Of a stretch of DNA of 37,570 nt, positions 9,273 through 17,927 are shown piece by piece. Under the pieces are notes generated by a model that was not told the DNA's origin, did no database searches, and was given only the letters and a program-made list of their open reading frames with translations. The first letter of the stretch is position 1; each line of letters opens with the position of its first letter. This DNA is from Clostridiales bacterium (GTDB taxonomy: Bacteria; Bacillota; Clostridia; Lachnospirales; Lachnospiraceae). The position numbers and the translations under genes were made by a program. The stretch is from assembly GCA_012518975.1 (NCBI GenBank), contig JAAYRC010000245.1:1-37570 (forward strand), in the 5' to 3' direction.

Positions 9273-10664
9273 CTATACATTCTTAGATAACAAATAATCA
9301 TTCATAGCCTTTGCAGCTACTTTACCGGCACCCATGGCTAATATTACAGTAGCAGCACCAGTGACAGCATCACCACCAGCAAATACTCCCTCTCTTGAAC
9401 TTAAACCTGTAGCCTCATCAACTACTATACATCCATATTTATTACTCTCTAATCCTTTTGTTGTAGAAATAATTAAAGGGTTTGGACTAGTTCCTAGAGA
9501 CATAATTACAGTATTTAGGTCTAGTATAAAATCAGACCCCTCAATCTCTATAGGTCTTCTCCTTCCTGATTGGTCTGCTTCTCCTAGCTCCATTCTAACA
9601 CATCTCATACCCTTTACCCATCCTTTTTCGTCAACAAGAATTTCTTTAGGATTGGTTAAAAGTTGAAAATGTATTCCTTCCTCCTTAGCATGATGAACCT
9701 CCTCAATCCTTGCAGGAAGCTCCTCTTCACTTCTTCTATATACTATAGTAACCTCTGCACCAAGTCTTAAGGCAGTCCTAGCCGCATCCATTGCTACATT
9801 TCCTCCACCTACAACCGCAACCTTCTTGCCGGTTATAATGGGAGTATCATAGCTAGAGTCAAAGGCCTTCATCAGATTACTTCTTGTCAAATACTCGTTA
9901 GCAGAGAACACACCATTGGCATTCTCACCAGGTATACCCATAAATTTGGGTAATCCGGCTCCACTTCCAACAAATACAGCCTCAAAGCCCTCATCATTCA
10001 TAAGCTCATCTATGGTTACTGATTTACCCACAATAACATTTGTTTCTATCTTTACACCCAATGCTCTAACATTCTCAATTTCTGGTCTTACCACTGCCTC
10101 TTTAGGAAGTCTAAATTCAGGTATACCATACACCAACACCCCACCAGGTTCATGTAGTGCTTCAAATATTGTCACATCATATCCCATCTCGGCCATTTCC
10201 TTGGCACAGGTAAGTCCTGCTGGTCCTGATCCAATAATTGCAACCTTTCTTCCATTCTTATTCTTGGGTTGTGAGGGCTTAATACCATTCTCTCTTGCCC
10301 AATCGGCTACAAATCTCTCAAGCTTACCTATTGATACAGGATCTCCCTTAATACCACGGATACATACTTGTTCACACTGGACCTCCTGGGGGCATACTCG
10401 TCCGCAAATGGCGGGCAAGGCTGAGTACTTATTAATAATCTGATATGCCTCATTTATGTCTTTATTAACTACTTCATTAATAAATCCCGGTATATCTATA
10501 GAAACTGGACATCCCTTAATACATTTTGCGTTCTTACACTGTATACAGCGACTAGCCTCAGCTACAGCCTCATCTAATGTATAGCCTAAGCATACCTCTT
10601 CAAAATTCTTAGCTCTTACCTTCGGGTCCTGTTCCTTTATGGGAACCTTTTTTAATACGTCCAC
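9273..10664 (-). CDS. gltA: NADPH-dependent glutamate synthase small-subunit-like / NfnB-type flavoprotein
   Basis: N-terminal CxxxxC Fe-S motifs (CIQCKNAKCIKGCP), GSGPAGLTCAKEMAEMGYDVTIFEA, VVGGGNVAMDAARTALRLGA; adjacent NfnA-type gene. Confidence 0.92.
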   Translation of the reverse strand: MDVLKKVPIKEQDPKVRAKNFEEVCLGYTLDEAVAEASRCIQCKNAKCIKGCPVSIDIPGFINEVVNKDINEAYQIINKYSALPAICGRVCPQEVQCEQVCIRGIKGDPVSIGKLERFVADWARENGIKPSQPKNKNGRKVAIIGSGPAGLTCAKEMAEMGYDVTIFEALHEPGGVLVYGIPEFRLPKEAVVRPEIENVRALGVKIETNVIVGKSVTIDELMNDEGFEAVFVGSGAGLPKFMGIPGENANGVFSANEYLTRSNLMKAFDSSYDTPIITGKKVAVVGGGNVAMDAARTALRLGAEVTIVYRRSEEELPARIEEVHHAKEEGIHFQLLTNPKEILVDEKGWVKGMRCVRMELGEADQSGRRRPIEIEGSDFILDLNTVIMSLGTSPNPLIISTTKGLESNKYGCIVVDEATGLSSREGVFAGGDAVTGAATVILAMGAGKVAAKAMNDYLLSKNV

Positions 10665-10704
10665 TATAATACTATCCTCCTAGCAATTATTCCATAAAAC
10701 AAAC

Positions 10705-11607
10705 CTAATTATCATGACACTCACATCCAGCATGATGGTGGGTATCTCCCTCTCTCTCACGAAGAACACTTTTACCCTCCTGTGTCTTATACATTGCAAG
10801 CCTGTTCATAGCCTCATCAAAATTAACTAAATGTCCATCAAACTCCGGACCATCTACACAGGCAAATTTTATTTGATCACCTATTGTAAGCCTACATGCA
10901 CCACACATACCAGTACCATCCACCATAATTGGATTCATACTTACTATAGTTTTTATACCAAGCTCCTTTGTGAGTATGCATACATACTTCATCATTATCA
11001 TAGGACCAATGGCAACAATTAAATCGTAGCTCTGGCCTTTTTCATTAACAAGATACTTGATACAGTCATTTACGTTTCCAGCCATTCCATAAGACCCATC
11101 ATCAGTAGTTATGTAAATATTCTTAGCGTATTGCTTTATCTGATCTTCAAGAATAATAAGGTCTTTGCTTCTTGCTCCAATTATACAGTCAGCTTCATAT
11201 CCATTTTCCTTCATCCATTTTACTTGAGGATATACTGGAGCAGCTCCTACGCCTCCTGCAACGAAAAGTACCTTTTTCTTACTTAGCTCCTCCTTGGGCA
11301 TCTTTATTAGCTCGGATCTTTGACCTAGGGGGCCTGTAAAATCACGAAAAGCATCGCCCTCTTTATATTCAGCTAATAGCTTTGTTGAATTTCCCAAAGC
11401 TTGAAAAACAATTGTAACGGTACCTGCTTCCCTATCATAATCACAGATGGTAAGAGGAATACGCTCTCCCTTTTCATCCGCTATAAGTATAATAAACTGC
11501 CCTGGGTAACAATGAGCTGCAACTCTAGGGGCAATAACATCCATAAGATGTATTGAATTGGCAAGCTTTACCTTTTTGCTAATGGTATAAGAATTATTAT
11601 CTGTCAT
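10705..11607 (-). CDS. Sulfide/dihydroorotate dehydrogenase-like FAD/NAD-binding subunit (NfnA-type)
   Basis: FAD/NAD-binding reductase pattern (VLFVAGGVGAAPVYPQVKWM) and C-terminal cysteine cluster CGACRLTIG...FACVDGPEFDGH; directly upstream of gltA. Confidence 0.9.
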   Translation of the reverse strand: MTDNNSYTISKKVKLANSIHLMDVIAPRVAAHCYPGQFIILIADEKGERIPLTICDYDREAGTVTIVFQALGNSTKLLAEYKEGDAFRDFTGPLGQRSELIKMPKEELSKKKVLFVAGGVGAAPVYPQVKWMKENGYEADCIIGARSKDLIILEDQIKQYAKNIYITTDDGSYGMAGNVNDCIKYLVNEKGQSYDLIVAIGPMIMMKYVCILTKELGIKTIVSMNPIMVDGTGMCGACRLTIGDQIKFACVDGPEFDGHLVNFDEAMNRLAMYKTQEGKSVLREREGDTHHHAGCECHDN

Positions 11608-11794
11608 TTATAAACCTCATTTCTTTCAATATTCAAGCTCAATAAAAAATCAAGCCTCTATTAATATTCAACTTTCATTATAAGACAGTTAGACCAAAAA
11701 ATCCAGTATATTTTATATCTCTTTACCATTTAATTCTATTTTATTACATATATGTTGTCATCCACGCCTATTTTGTAAAACAATAATTAAAAAA

Positions 11795-11819
11795 GCAGAT
11801 TAATCTATAAATAATCTGC
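11795..11819 (-). terminator. Intrinsic terminator of the HD-domain operon, overlapping its 3' coding end
   Basis: GCAGATTA/TAATCTGC 8-bp stem followed (minus strand) by a run of T (AAAAAA on plus just before 11795). Confidence 0.75.
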
Positions 11820-12425
11820 CTCTAGCATTTTCAAAAATTCTTTATGATTTTTTATTTCTTCCTCTCTATCTACCCCCATTCTTCCAAGCCTATCACATCT
11901 ACATAGAAGTGCAATATCGTGAACATCTGTATCTTTTACCATTTGTGTAGGATTTCCATGGGGCAATCCCTTTAATACGTATAGCATATGCATATGATAT
12001 TTTACCATCATACTGACCCTATTAATAAAATCTATATCACTAGTGTAAAATTCAAGGAAAGTAATACTAAGTCTAGCCCCCACAAGATCATGGTCATAGG
12101 ATGTGATTCTTCCCTTTCTGATTCTTGTAGTATCTGGCTTTCCTATATCATGTAGAAGAGCCGCCCACATAAAGACCTTACTATCATGACTCTCCTCTCT
12201 TACCTTTGCCGCTTCATCAATAACCATCATGGTGTGATTCCATACATTCCCCTCAGGGTGATACTTCTTTGACTGTTCTACTTTTTTTAGGTCAAGGACC
12301 ATACTAAGAGGGTATGTCTCAAGCTCTTTTTCAATACTATTAAAGTATTTGGAAGGACAATCATCCTGTAACAAGTGTATATTAAGTTCTTCAAAACTAA
12401 TCTTATTTTTAGTTTGTCTATTCAT
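11805..12425 (-). CDS. HD-domain (phosphohydrolase-like) protein
   Basis: H...HD...D pattern: VWNHTMMVIDEA, WAALLHDIGKPDT, YDHDLVGA. Confidence 0.85.
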   Translation of the reverse strand: MNRQTKNKISFEELNIHLLQDDCPSKYFNSIEKELETYPLSMVLDLKKVEQSKKYHPEGNVWNHTMMVIDEAAKVREESHDSKVFMWAALLHDIGKPDTTRIRKGRITSYDHDLVGARLSITFLEFYTSDIDFINRVSMMVKYHMHMLYVLKGLPHGNPTQMVKDTDVHDIALLCRCDRLGRMGVDREEEIKNHKEFLKMLEADYL

Positions 12426-12586
12426 TATGATTCACGGATGGGGTTAGCTTTCTTTTTACCCGACTTGGCCTTCCCTTGAATTTCAGGAACTGGTTCAACT
12501 ATATTTTTTGGTATATTCATTTTTTGATGCCCCTCTGTTCCATGAGGCTGTCTTGGATCAGGTCTTCTCATACCAGCCTTAGCCAT
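12425..12586 (-). CDS. 53-aa basic small protein, unknown (MAKAGMRRPDPRQPHGTEGHQKMNIPKNIVEPVPEIQGKAKSGKKKANPIRES)
   Basis: Absent from ORF track (too short). AGGAGG RBS before ATG; TAA stop overlaps ATG of the HD gene (TAATG). Confidence 0.75.
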   Translation of the reverse strand: MAKAGMRRPDPRQPHGTEGHQKMNIPKNIVEPVPEIQGKAKSGKKKANPIRES

Positions 12587-12600
12587 AGATTTTCCTCCTA

Positions 12601-12735
12601 TCATACATCATTATTAGGTATAGATTGTCTCTTTGCATTATTGTTCTTTTGCTTGTTTTCTCTTGTTATAGGTGTCTGTCCTTTAGCCTTTTTTATTCTT
12701 GCTTGTTTATTATCAGGTTGAGAATCTTTAGGCAT
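12601..12735 (-). CDS. 44-aa basic, Lys/Asn/Gln-rich small protein, unknown (MPKDSQPDNKQARIKKAKGQTPITRENKQKNNNAKRQSIPNNDV)
   Basis: Absent from ORF track. GGGAGG RBS 5' of ATG; 14 nt upstream of the 53-aa ORF on the same strand. Confidence 0.7.
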   Translation of the reverse strand: MPKDSQPDNKQARIKKAKGQTPITRENKQKNNNAKRQSIPNNDV

Positions 12736-12872
12736 AAATACCTCCCTACTTTATTCTAACTTTATTGTTTATTATTAAGTATTATTTTCAACTTCTACTA
12801 TACTATCCCTTTAATTTTTTAACAAATAAGGTTAAATATGCTGGCATAGGAAAGCCATGACAAGCAAATACT

Positions 12873-13280
12873 ATGCTTATGAAAAAAAACTTTATTAACA
12901 ATTTTTTTATATGTGGCCTATGTGGATGGTGTATGGAATGCTTCTGGACTGGCCTTGGATCCTTTAAAAAATGGAAGTCAAATGATAGAACTCTTTCTTG
13001 TCATACCTCCATTTGGATGTTCCCTATATATGGCCTAGCTGCCTGTCTCAGTCCTATATGTACTAAACTACAAAAAAGGAATGCTCTTTTGCGAGGAGGT
13101 GTATATGCATTTTTAATTTATACAATTGAATACACTACTGGTGTTATTCTAAAGAAATACAGAGCATGTCCTTGGGACTATAGTAAATCAAAATTTAATA
13201 TTAAGGGCGTCATTCGATTTGATTATGCCCCAGCTTGGTTCTTGACTGGCTTAATATTTGAAAAAATTCTAGATAGATAA
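12873..13280 (+). CDS. Putative ABC-transporter type IV / CmpB-like membrane protein
   Basis: FWTGLGSFKKW...SIWMFPIYGLAACLSP...TIEYTTGVILKK...PWDYSKSKFNIKGVIRFDYAPAWFLTGL, typical of PF06541-type proteins. Confidence 0.75.
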   Translation: MLMKKNFINNFFICGLCGWCMECFWTGLGSFKKWKSNDRTLSCHTSIWMFPIYGLAACLSPICTKLQKRNALLRGGVYAFLIYTIEYTTGVILKKYRACPWDYSKSKFNIKGVIRFDYAPAWFLTGLIFEKILDR

Positions 13281-13304
13281 AAACAAAAGCAGTACAAAAC
13301 ACAT

Positions 13305-13316
13305 GAACTATTGTTC
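13305..13316. promoter_or_regulatory. LexA/Cheo-box-like palindrome (upstream copy) GAACTATTGTTC
   Basis: GAAC-N4-GTTC directly upstream of the -35 at 13325. Confidence 0.4.
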
Positions 13317-13324
13317 GATTTTTC

Positions 13325-13353
13325 TTGACTAAGACCTTACTCTTTGATACAAT
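13325..13353 (+). promoter_or_regulatory. Sigma-A-type promoter TTGACT-N17-TACAAT for the radical SAM operon
   Basis: TTGACT 13325-13330, 17-nt spacer, TACAAT 13348-13353. Confidence 0.75.
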
Positions 13354-13360
13354 TTACTTA

Positions 13361-13372
13361 GAACAAGTGTTT
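13361..13372. promoter_or_regulatory. LexA/Cheo-box-like site (downstream copy) GAACAAGTGTTT
   Basis: Fits core GAACRNRYGTTY; lies just downstream of the -10. Confidence 0.5.
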
Positions 13373-13391
13373 GGTTAAGAGGACGAAAGTA

Positions 13392-14912
13392 ATGATTATT
13401 CAAGAAGCTATGACAATTCAAAGGAAATTAGAGATTTTATCTGATGCAGCCAAATATGATGTAGCCTGTACTTCCAGCGGCGTTAACCGTAAGGGTAAAG
13501 ACTCAAGTATAGGCAATAGCTTGGCCAGTGGAATTTGTCATTCCTTTTCTGCTGATGGAAGATGTATTTCCCTGCTAAAAATACTTTTTACAAATGAATG
13601 TATATTTGATTGTAAGTATTGCTTTAACCGGTCATCCAATGATGTGGTCCGCGCCTCCTTTACACCTGAGGAGATATGCGAGCTTACAATAGAATTTTAT
13701 CGAAGAAACTATATTGAAGGATTGTTTCTAAGCTCTGGTATTATGGTGAGTCCAAATCACACTATGGAGCTTATTTTCCAAGCCTTGAGAATGCTTAGAG
13801 AGGATTACAATTTCAATGGATATATTCATTGCAAGACTATTCCCGGAACTGATCAAGCCTTAATAGAAGCTATTGGTTGGTATGCAGATAGGATGAGCAT
13901 TAATCTTGAGCTTCCAACAGCAAGTAGTCTAAAGAAGCTGGCACCTCATAAGAGCAGAAATAATATTCTTAAGCCCATGCGTCAAATCCAGCTTAGGAGA
14001 GATATGAATAAGGATTACTTAGGCATCTATGACAGAAGCCTGGATTCAAAGCATACAAGGGCTAATAAGATTTCCGCTAGTAATACTAAGCTTCTCCTTC
14101 CAAGTAAAGAAGATTCAAAGAATATAGATAATAGTAATCAACTTACTCATAACACTACAAACAGTAATAAGAGCTTTACCAAGGAATTAAGTCAAGCTAT
14201 GGCTTCAACCTCCACTCTTTCACCTTATTGGAAACCTCCATCTGCATCTAGTAGGTATGTGCCTGCTGGCCAAAGCACTCAGATGATTATCGGTGCAACA
14301 GAGGAAAGTGACCTTCATATTATGTCCGTATCAGAGGCCCTATATGATAATTTTGATTTGAAGCGTGTATTCTATTCTGCTTTTATGAATGTGAACCAAG
14401 ATAATTTGCTACCCTCCACAGAAAATGGTCCTCCCCTCCTGAGAGAACATCGCCTATATCAGGCCGATTGGTTACTTAGGTTTTATGGCTTTAAGACTAG
14501 AGAGCTTTTAAGTGAAAGTAAGCCCAACTTCAACATATTTTTAGATCCAAAATGTGATTGGGCTTTGAGACATTTAGAACAATTCCCTATAGAGGTTAAT
14601 AAGGCGGACTATTTTACCCTGCTTCGAGTTCCTGGAATCGGAGTAAATTCTGCTAGAAGAATTATAATGGCGCGAAAAAACTCAGCTCTTGATTTTAAGG
14701 ACTTAAAAAAGATGGGGATAGTCCTAAAAAGAGCCGTATATTTTATTACCTGTAAGGGCAAAATGCTGTATCCAGTCAAACTTAACGAAGACTTTATCAC
14801 AAGAGAACTAATAGCTGATAATAAGAAACTACCCTTTGGAATAGACAAGGATATTACCTATAAGCAACTAAGTTTTTTCGATGATGTAAGCTTTCAGATT
14901 AACAATAAATAA
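13392..14912 (+). CDS. Putative DNA modification/repair radical SAM protein (TIGR03916-like) with C-terminal helix-hairpin-helix
   Basis: CIFDCKYC radical SAM motif; LRVPGIGVNSARRIIMAR HhH; RBS AGAGGA before ATG 13392 (ORF track start 13371 is TTG within the regulatory site). Confidence 0.88.
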   Translation: MIIQEAMTIQRKLEILSDAAKYDVACTSSGVNRKGKDSSIGNSLASGICHSFSADGRCISLLKILFTNECIFDCKYCFNRSSNDVVRASFTPEEICELTIEFYRRNYIEGLFLSSGIMVSPNHTMELIFQALRMLREDYNFNGYIHCKTIPGTDQALIEAIGWYADRMSINLELPTASSLKKLAPHKSRNNILKPMRQIQLRRDMNKDYLGIYDRSLDSKHTRANKISASNTKLLLPSKEDSKNIDNSNQLTHNTTNSNKSFTKELSQAMASTSTLSPYWKPPSASSRYVPAGQSTQMIIGATEESDLHIMSVSEALYDNFDLKRVFYSAFMNVNQDNLLPSTENGPPLLREHRLYQADWLLRFYGFKTRELLSESKPNFNIFLDPKCDWALRHLEQFPIEVNKADYFTLLRVPGIGVNSARRIIMARKNSALDFKDLKKMGIVLKRAVYFITCKGKMLYPVKLNEDFITRELIADNKKLPFGIDKDITYKQLSFFDDVSFQINNK

Positions 14913-14926
14913 AGCGGGGGACAGCT

Positions 14927-15724
14927 ATGAATCTTACTAAAATTTTTGTCTGTGAAAATAGTATAGATGGAATCTTTACAGCTATTTACCAGGCTTGGAG
15001 TTCAGGATATGGACATGCTAATGTCAAGATTGAAGAAGAGTGTGAAAAAAACACTTATTCAAATATTCAATTATTTTCAGATTATATTCATGTAAAGACA
15101 AACATAGAACAAGCCTTAATGGTCTCACGTTCAATCAAAACAAAGATATCTCTCCAGGTCTACGAGATGGTTTGCCGGGTAGCCTTATCTAACTACCAAG
15201 GCAAGGGGGACTTAATTTATAGATTTTTAGTATTAGGCTTTCATATAGGTAAAGATATTATCGGTCACTTAAGTAATGAGATTGTAAACAAGATATTTAA
15301 GATAAATAGATATGTGAACAATGAGGTTCACCATCTTCTAGGCTTTATTCGTTTTACTGAGCAGGATAATGGAGTTCTGGCTTCAATTATTCATCCTAAG
15401 AATAATATCCTATCTCTTGTTACTCCCCATTTTGTTGATAGGCTTCCAAAAGAAAAATTTATTATTTTAGATGGGGATAGAGGTCTATGTAGTATTTACA
15501 TACCTAAAAAACCATGGGTTCTAGCTGAAGTTCCTGTAATGGATTCATATTCTTATGATAAAGATATAGCTAATGGTGATGATGAATATCAGGATTTGTG
15601 GAAGATATTCTTTGACAGCATCGCTATTAAGGAAAGGATTAATCCAAAGCTTCAAAGAAATAACCTCCCTATACGTTTTAGGAGGGATATGACAGAATTT
15701 TTTATAACAGATAAAAACTCTTAA
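14927..15724 (+). CDS. TIGR03915/DUF4130-family putative DNA repair protein
   Basis: Pattern FVCENSIDGIFTAIYQAW... VEVNNEVHHLLGFIRF-like region ... FFDSIAIKERINPKLQRNNLPIRFRRDMTEF; immediately downstream of the radical SAM gene. Confidence 0.85.
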   Translation: MNLTKIFVCENSIDGIFTAIYQAWSSGYGHANVKIEEECEKNTYSNIQLFSDYIHVKTNIEQALMVSRSIKTKISLQVYEMVCRVALSNYQGKGDLIYRFLVLGFHIGKDIIGHLSNEIVNKIFKINRYVNNEVHHLLGFIRFTEQDNGVLASIIHPKNNILSLVTPHFVDRLPKEKFIILDGDRGLCSIYIPKKPWVLAEVPVMDSYSYDKDIANGDDEYQDLWKIFFDSIAIKERINPKLQRNNLPIRFRRDMTEFFITDKNS

Positions 15725-15833
15725 GCCTTTTATTTTCTAATCTAAAAGATATATTATGAATATGTATAAATCAATTTGTGGGTGGAATACTAATCGAGTA
15801 AGGTGATATAAATTAAATTTAGGAGGAGTATCC

Positions 15834-16184
15834 ATGAAAAAGAAATTAAGCATATTCATAGCTTTATGCTGTGTAATTATGTTTACCTTCATAGCATGTG
15901 GCAATGAAGGTGACACCAATAATCCTGGTAAGGATAATACAATTGGCACTAATGATAATAATGATGATAACACAGGTGATACTACTAATGGCACCACTAA
16001 TGGCACTACTAATGACACTACTGGTGGTACTGGAGGTAATACAGAAGACATTACTGGTGGTGATATAGGTGATACAGGAAATACGGGTGGAATGACTGGT
16101 GATGATACTGGTACTACTGGCGGAACAACAGGGGGCAATACCGGTGGAACAACGGGTGGTACTACTCCAACAAATACACCCTAG
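15834..16184 (+). CDS. Small lipoprotein with Thr/Gly/Asn/Asp-rich low-complexity repeat tail
   Basis: Signal peptide with lipobox FIACG; repeats of TNGTT/TGGTT; AGGAGG RBS. Confidence 0.75.
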   Translation: MKKKLSIFIALCCVIMFTFIACGNEGDTNNPGKDNTIGTNDNNDDNTGDTTNGTTNGTTNDTTGGTGGNTEDITGGDIGDTGNTGGMTGDDTGTTGGTTGGNTGGTTGGTTPTNTP

Positions 16185-16234
16185 TCAATAGATTTTTTAA
16201 AATAGGACAATCTTTTTTCTATAATATTAAAATA

Positions 16235-16253
16235 CCCTTCCTATCTGGAAGGG
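16235..16253. terminator. Bidirectional terminator CCCTTCC-TATCT-GGAAGGG
   Basis: 7-bp perfect stem followed by TTGTTTT on plus; between convergent genes. Confidence 0.8.
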
Positions 16254-16265
16254 TTGTTTTAATTA

Positions 16266-16658
16266 TTATTTGTTTGCACAGTTTTTACATATACCAATAA
16301 TTTGTATCTGATGGTCCTTAATGATAAAACCTTCTGCTTCTATAGCTTCCTCTACTTCAACCATGGGGCAAGTTGGTAAATTATGAAACTTTTTGCATTC
16401 ATCACAAATTATATAGTGGGTATGGTCCTTATGACTTTCTTTATACCGATAAAATATCTCATTATCATTAAAATAATATTTATCTATTAAGTTCTGTTCG
16501 AGTAGCTGATCTATGTTTCTATAAATGGTTGATTTGGCAATTCTGGGAAGCTCCTTAGTGGTTCTATCATATATTTCATTAATTGAAAGGGGATGATGGG
16601 CTTCCTTTAATATTGATATTATTAATTTTCTTTGCCTTGTATTTCTAGTGCTTTGCAT
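16266..16658 (-). CDS. Fur-family transcriptional regulator
   Basis: N-terminal wHTH TRQRKLIISIL...AKSTIYRNIDQL, CDEC and CKNC zinc motifs, H-rich DHTHYIICDEC. Confidence 0.92.
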   Translation of the reverse strand: MQSTRNTRQRKLIISILKEAHHPLSINEIYDRTTKELPRIAKSTIYRNIDQLLEQNLIDKYYFNDNEIFYRYKESHKDHTHYIICDECKKFHNLPTCPMVEVEEAIEAEGFIIKDHQIQIIGICKNCANK

Positions 16659-16751
16659 TAGTACACCTTCTTATATTTTGGTGACAACCACCAATTACTA
16701 GCCTTTAGTATACAACTTTCCTATGATCGTTTCAAGACTTGACATTGTATT

Positions 16752-17927
16752 CTAAGTAGCATTCTGTCTTTTTTTCTTAGCCACTACCAGAATCATAGCA
16801 ATAAACACAGCGGCAAATCCGATTTGAATAGCCATATACTGAAATATGGGTCTTAGATTTTTAATACCATAATTGCTTAGACTTCCTATTGTGTTATTTG
16901 CCCTAACATACCAATATGAAGGTAAGAAGCTTCCTACTTTTATAGTTGCAGAACCTAGAATTTCCTGTGGTACGAACATTCCGCCAAGGAATGCTAGCCC
17001 TAATGAGAGAGCTGTCGATAAAGCTTGTATAGCATTCTTTTCCTTTATAGATATACCAATAAGATAACTAATACATAAGGTAACCAGAGCAAAAACAAAG
17101 GAATTTATAACCATTAGCATAAAACCAAAGTCAAAACTACGAAGGGGATTAGCTAGGTAGCCGATAATAATAAGTATCGATAGATAAGCTACAACGAACA
17201 CCAAATTTGCTAATATAAGCTGAAAATTAAGTCCTCTAGATGATACAGGGGAAACAGACTGTCTTCTACTTATATCCAAGCCATTAAGTGACATCATAAC
17301 AGTACCAACACTTAATATAAAGCACACTATCATAATATAGCCCATATAATTAAAATAATACATATTAAATCCTGCAGAATCTATGCTCTTTTTCTTGCTT
17401 GATTCGATTATTATCTCTGTATCTTCTACAGGATTCATACTTAAAAAATTCGTAAGCTCTCCTATTTCAAATTCAGAATTATAATTTATATAAGTCTTTG
17501 CCATATTTAAATAATTATCAATCGCACTATCAACTGATTGCACTGGCATCATCTTATCCGGTTGAATTTCCTTAGTAAGCACAATCTCCTTTCCACTAAG
17601 AAATTCATCAGTAAAGCCCTTTGGTATAGTTAATATATAGTATACATCATGATAGAATAATGCATCCTTTCTCGCCCCTTCACTATCCTCTACATCAATA
17701 TATTTCACATAGCCTTCTAAGTAGGTTATGAATGCTTCAACAAATTCATTGTCACCATCATTATTAATAAGTAGAATCGGAACCTTACTTACTGCAAATT
17801 CTTTATTATCATCTCTAAATATCTGAAACGTAACAAGAAGGGTAATGGCAATAAACATAATACCGTATAAAAACAGACTAAGCATATGTTTCTTCATTAT
17901 TTTAAAATAAGTCCTAAATACTTGCAT
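16752..17927 (-). CDS. ABC-2 type transporter permease
   Basis: N-terminal TM, large extracytoplasmic loop, C-terminal TM bundle with FLGGMFVPQEILG; overlaps upstream permease gene. Confidence 0.88.
   Translation of the reverse strand: MQVFRTYFKIMKKHMLSLFLYGIMFIAITLLVTFQIFRDDNKEFAVSKVPILLINNDGDNEFVEAFITYLEGYVKYIDVEDSEGARKDALFYHDVYYILTIPKGFTDEFLSGKEIVLTKEIQPDKMMPVQSVDSAIDNYLNMAKTYINYNSEFEIGELTNFLSMNPVEDTEIIIESSKKKSIDSAGFNMYYFNYMGYIMIVCFILSVGTVMMSLNGLDISRRQSVSPVSSRGLNFQLILANLVFVVAYLSILIIIGYLANPLRSFDFGFMLMVINSFVFALVTLCISYLIGISIKEKNAIQALSTALSLGLAFLGGMFVPQEILGSATIKVGSFLPSYWYVRANNTIGSLSNYGIKNLRPIFQYMAIQIGFAAVFIAMILVVAKKKRQNAT

Noticed and set aside
9916-10443. 175-aa plus-strand ORF opposite gltA
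   Set aside because: Opposite a well-conserved gene and without a family signature; antisense artifact.
12476-12721. 81-aa plus-strand ORF
   Set aside because: Antisense to the two small minus-strand ORFs that have proper RBSs and operon structure.
15737-16138. Minus-strand ORF rich in PPVVPPV
   Set aside because: Antisense of the repetitive Thr/Gly/Asn lipoprotein; the proline/valine repeats are a by-product of the plus-strand repeats, no RBS.
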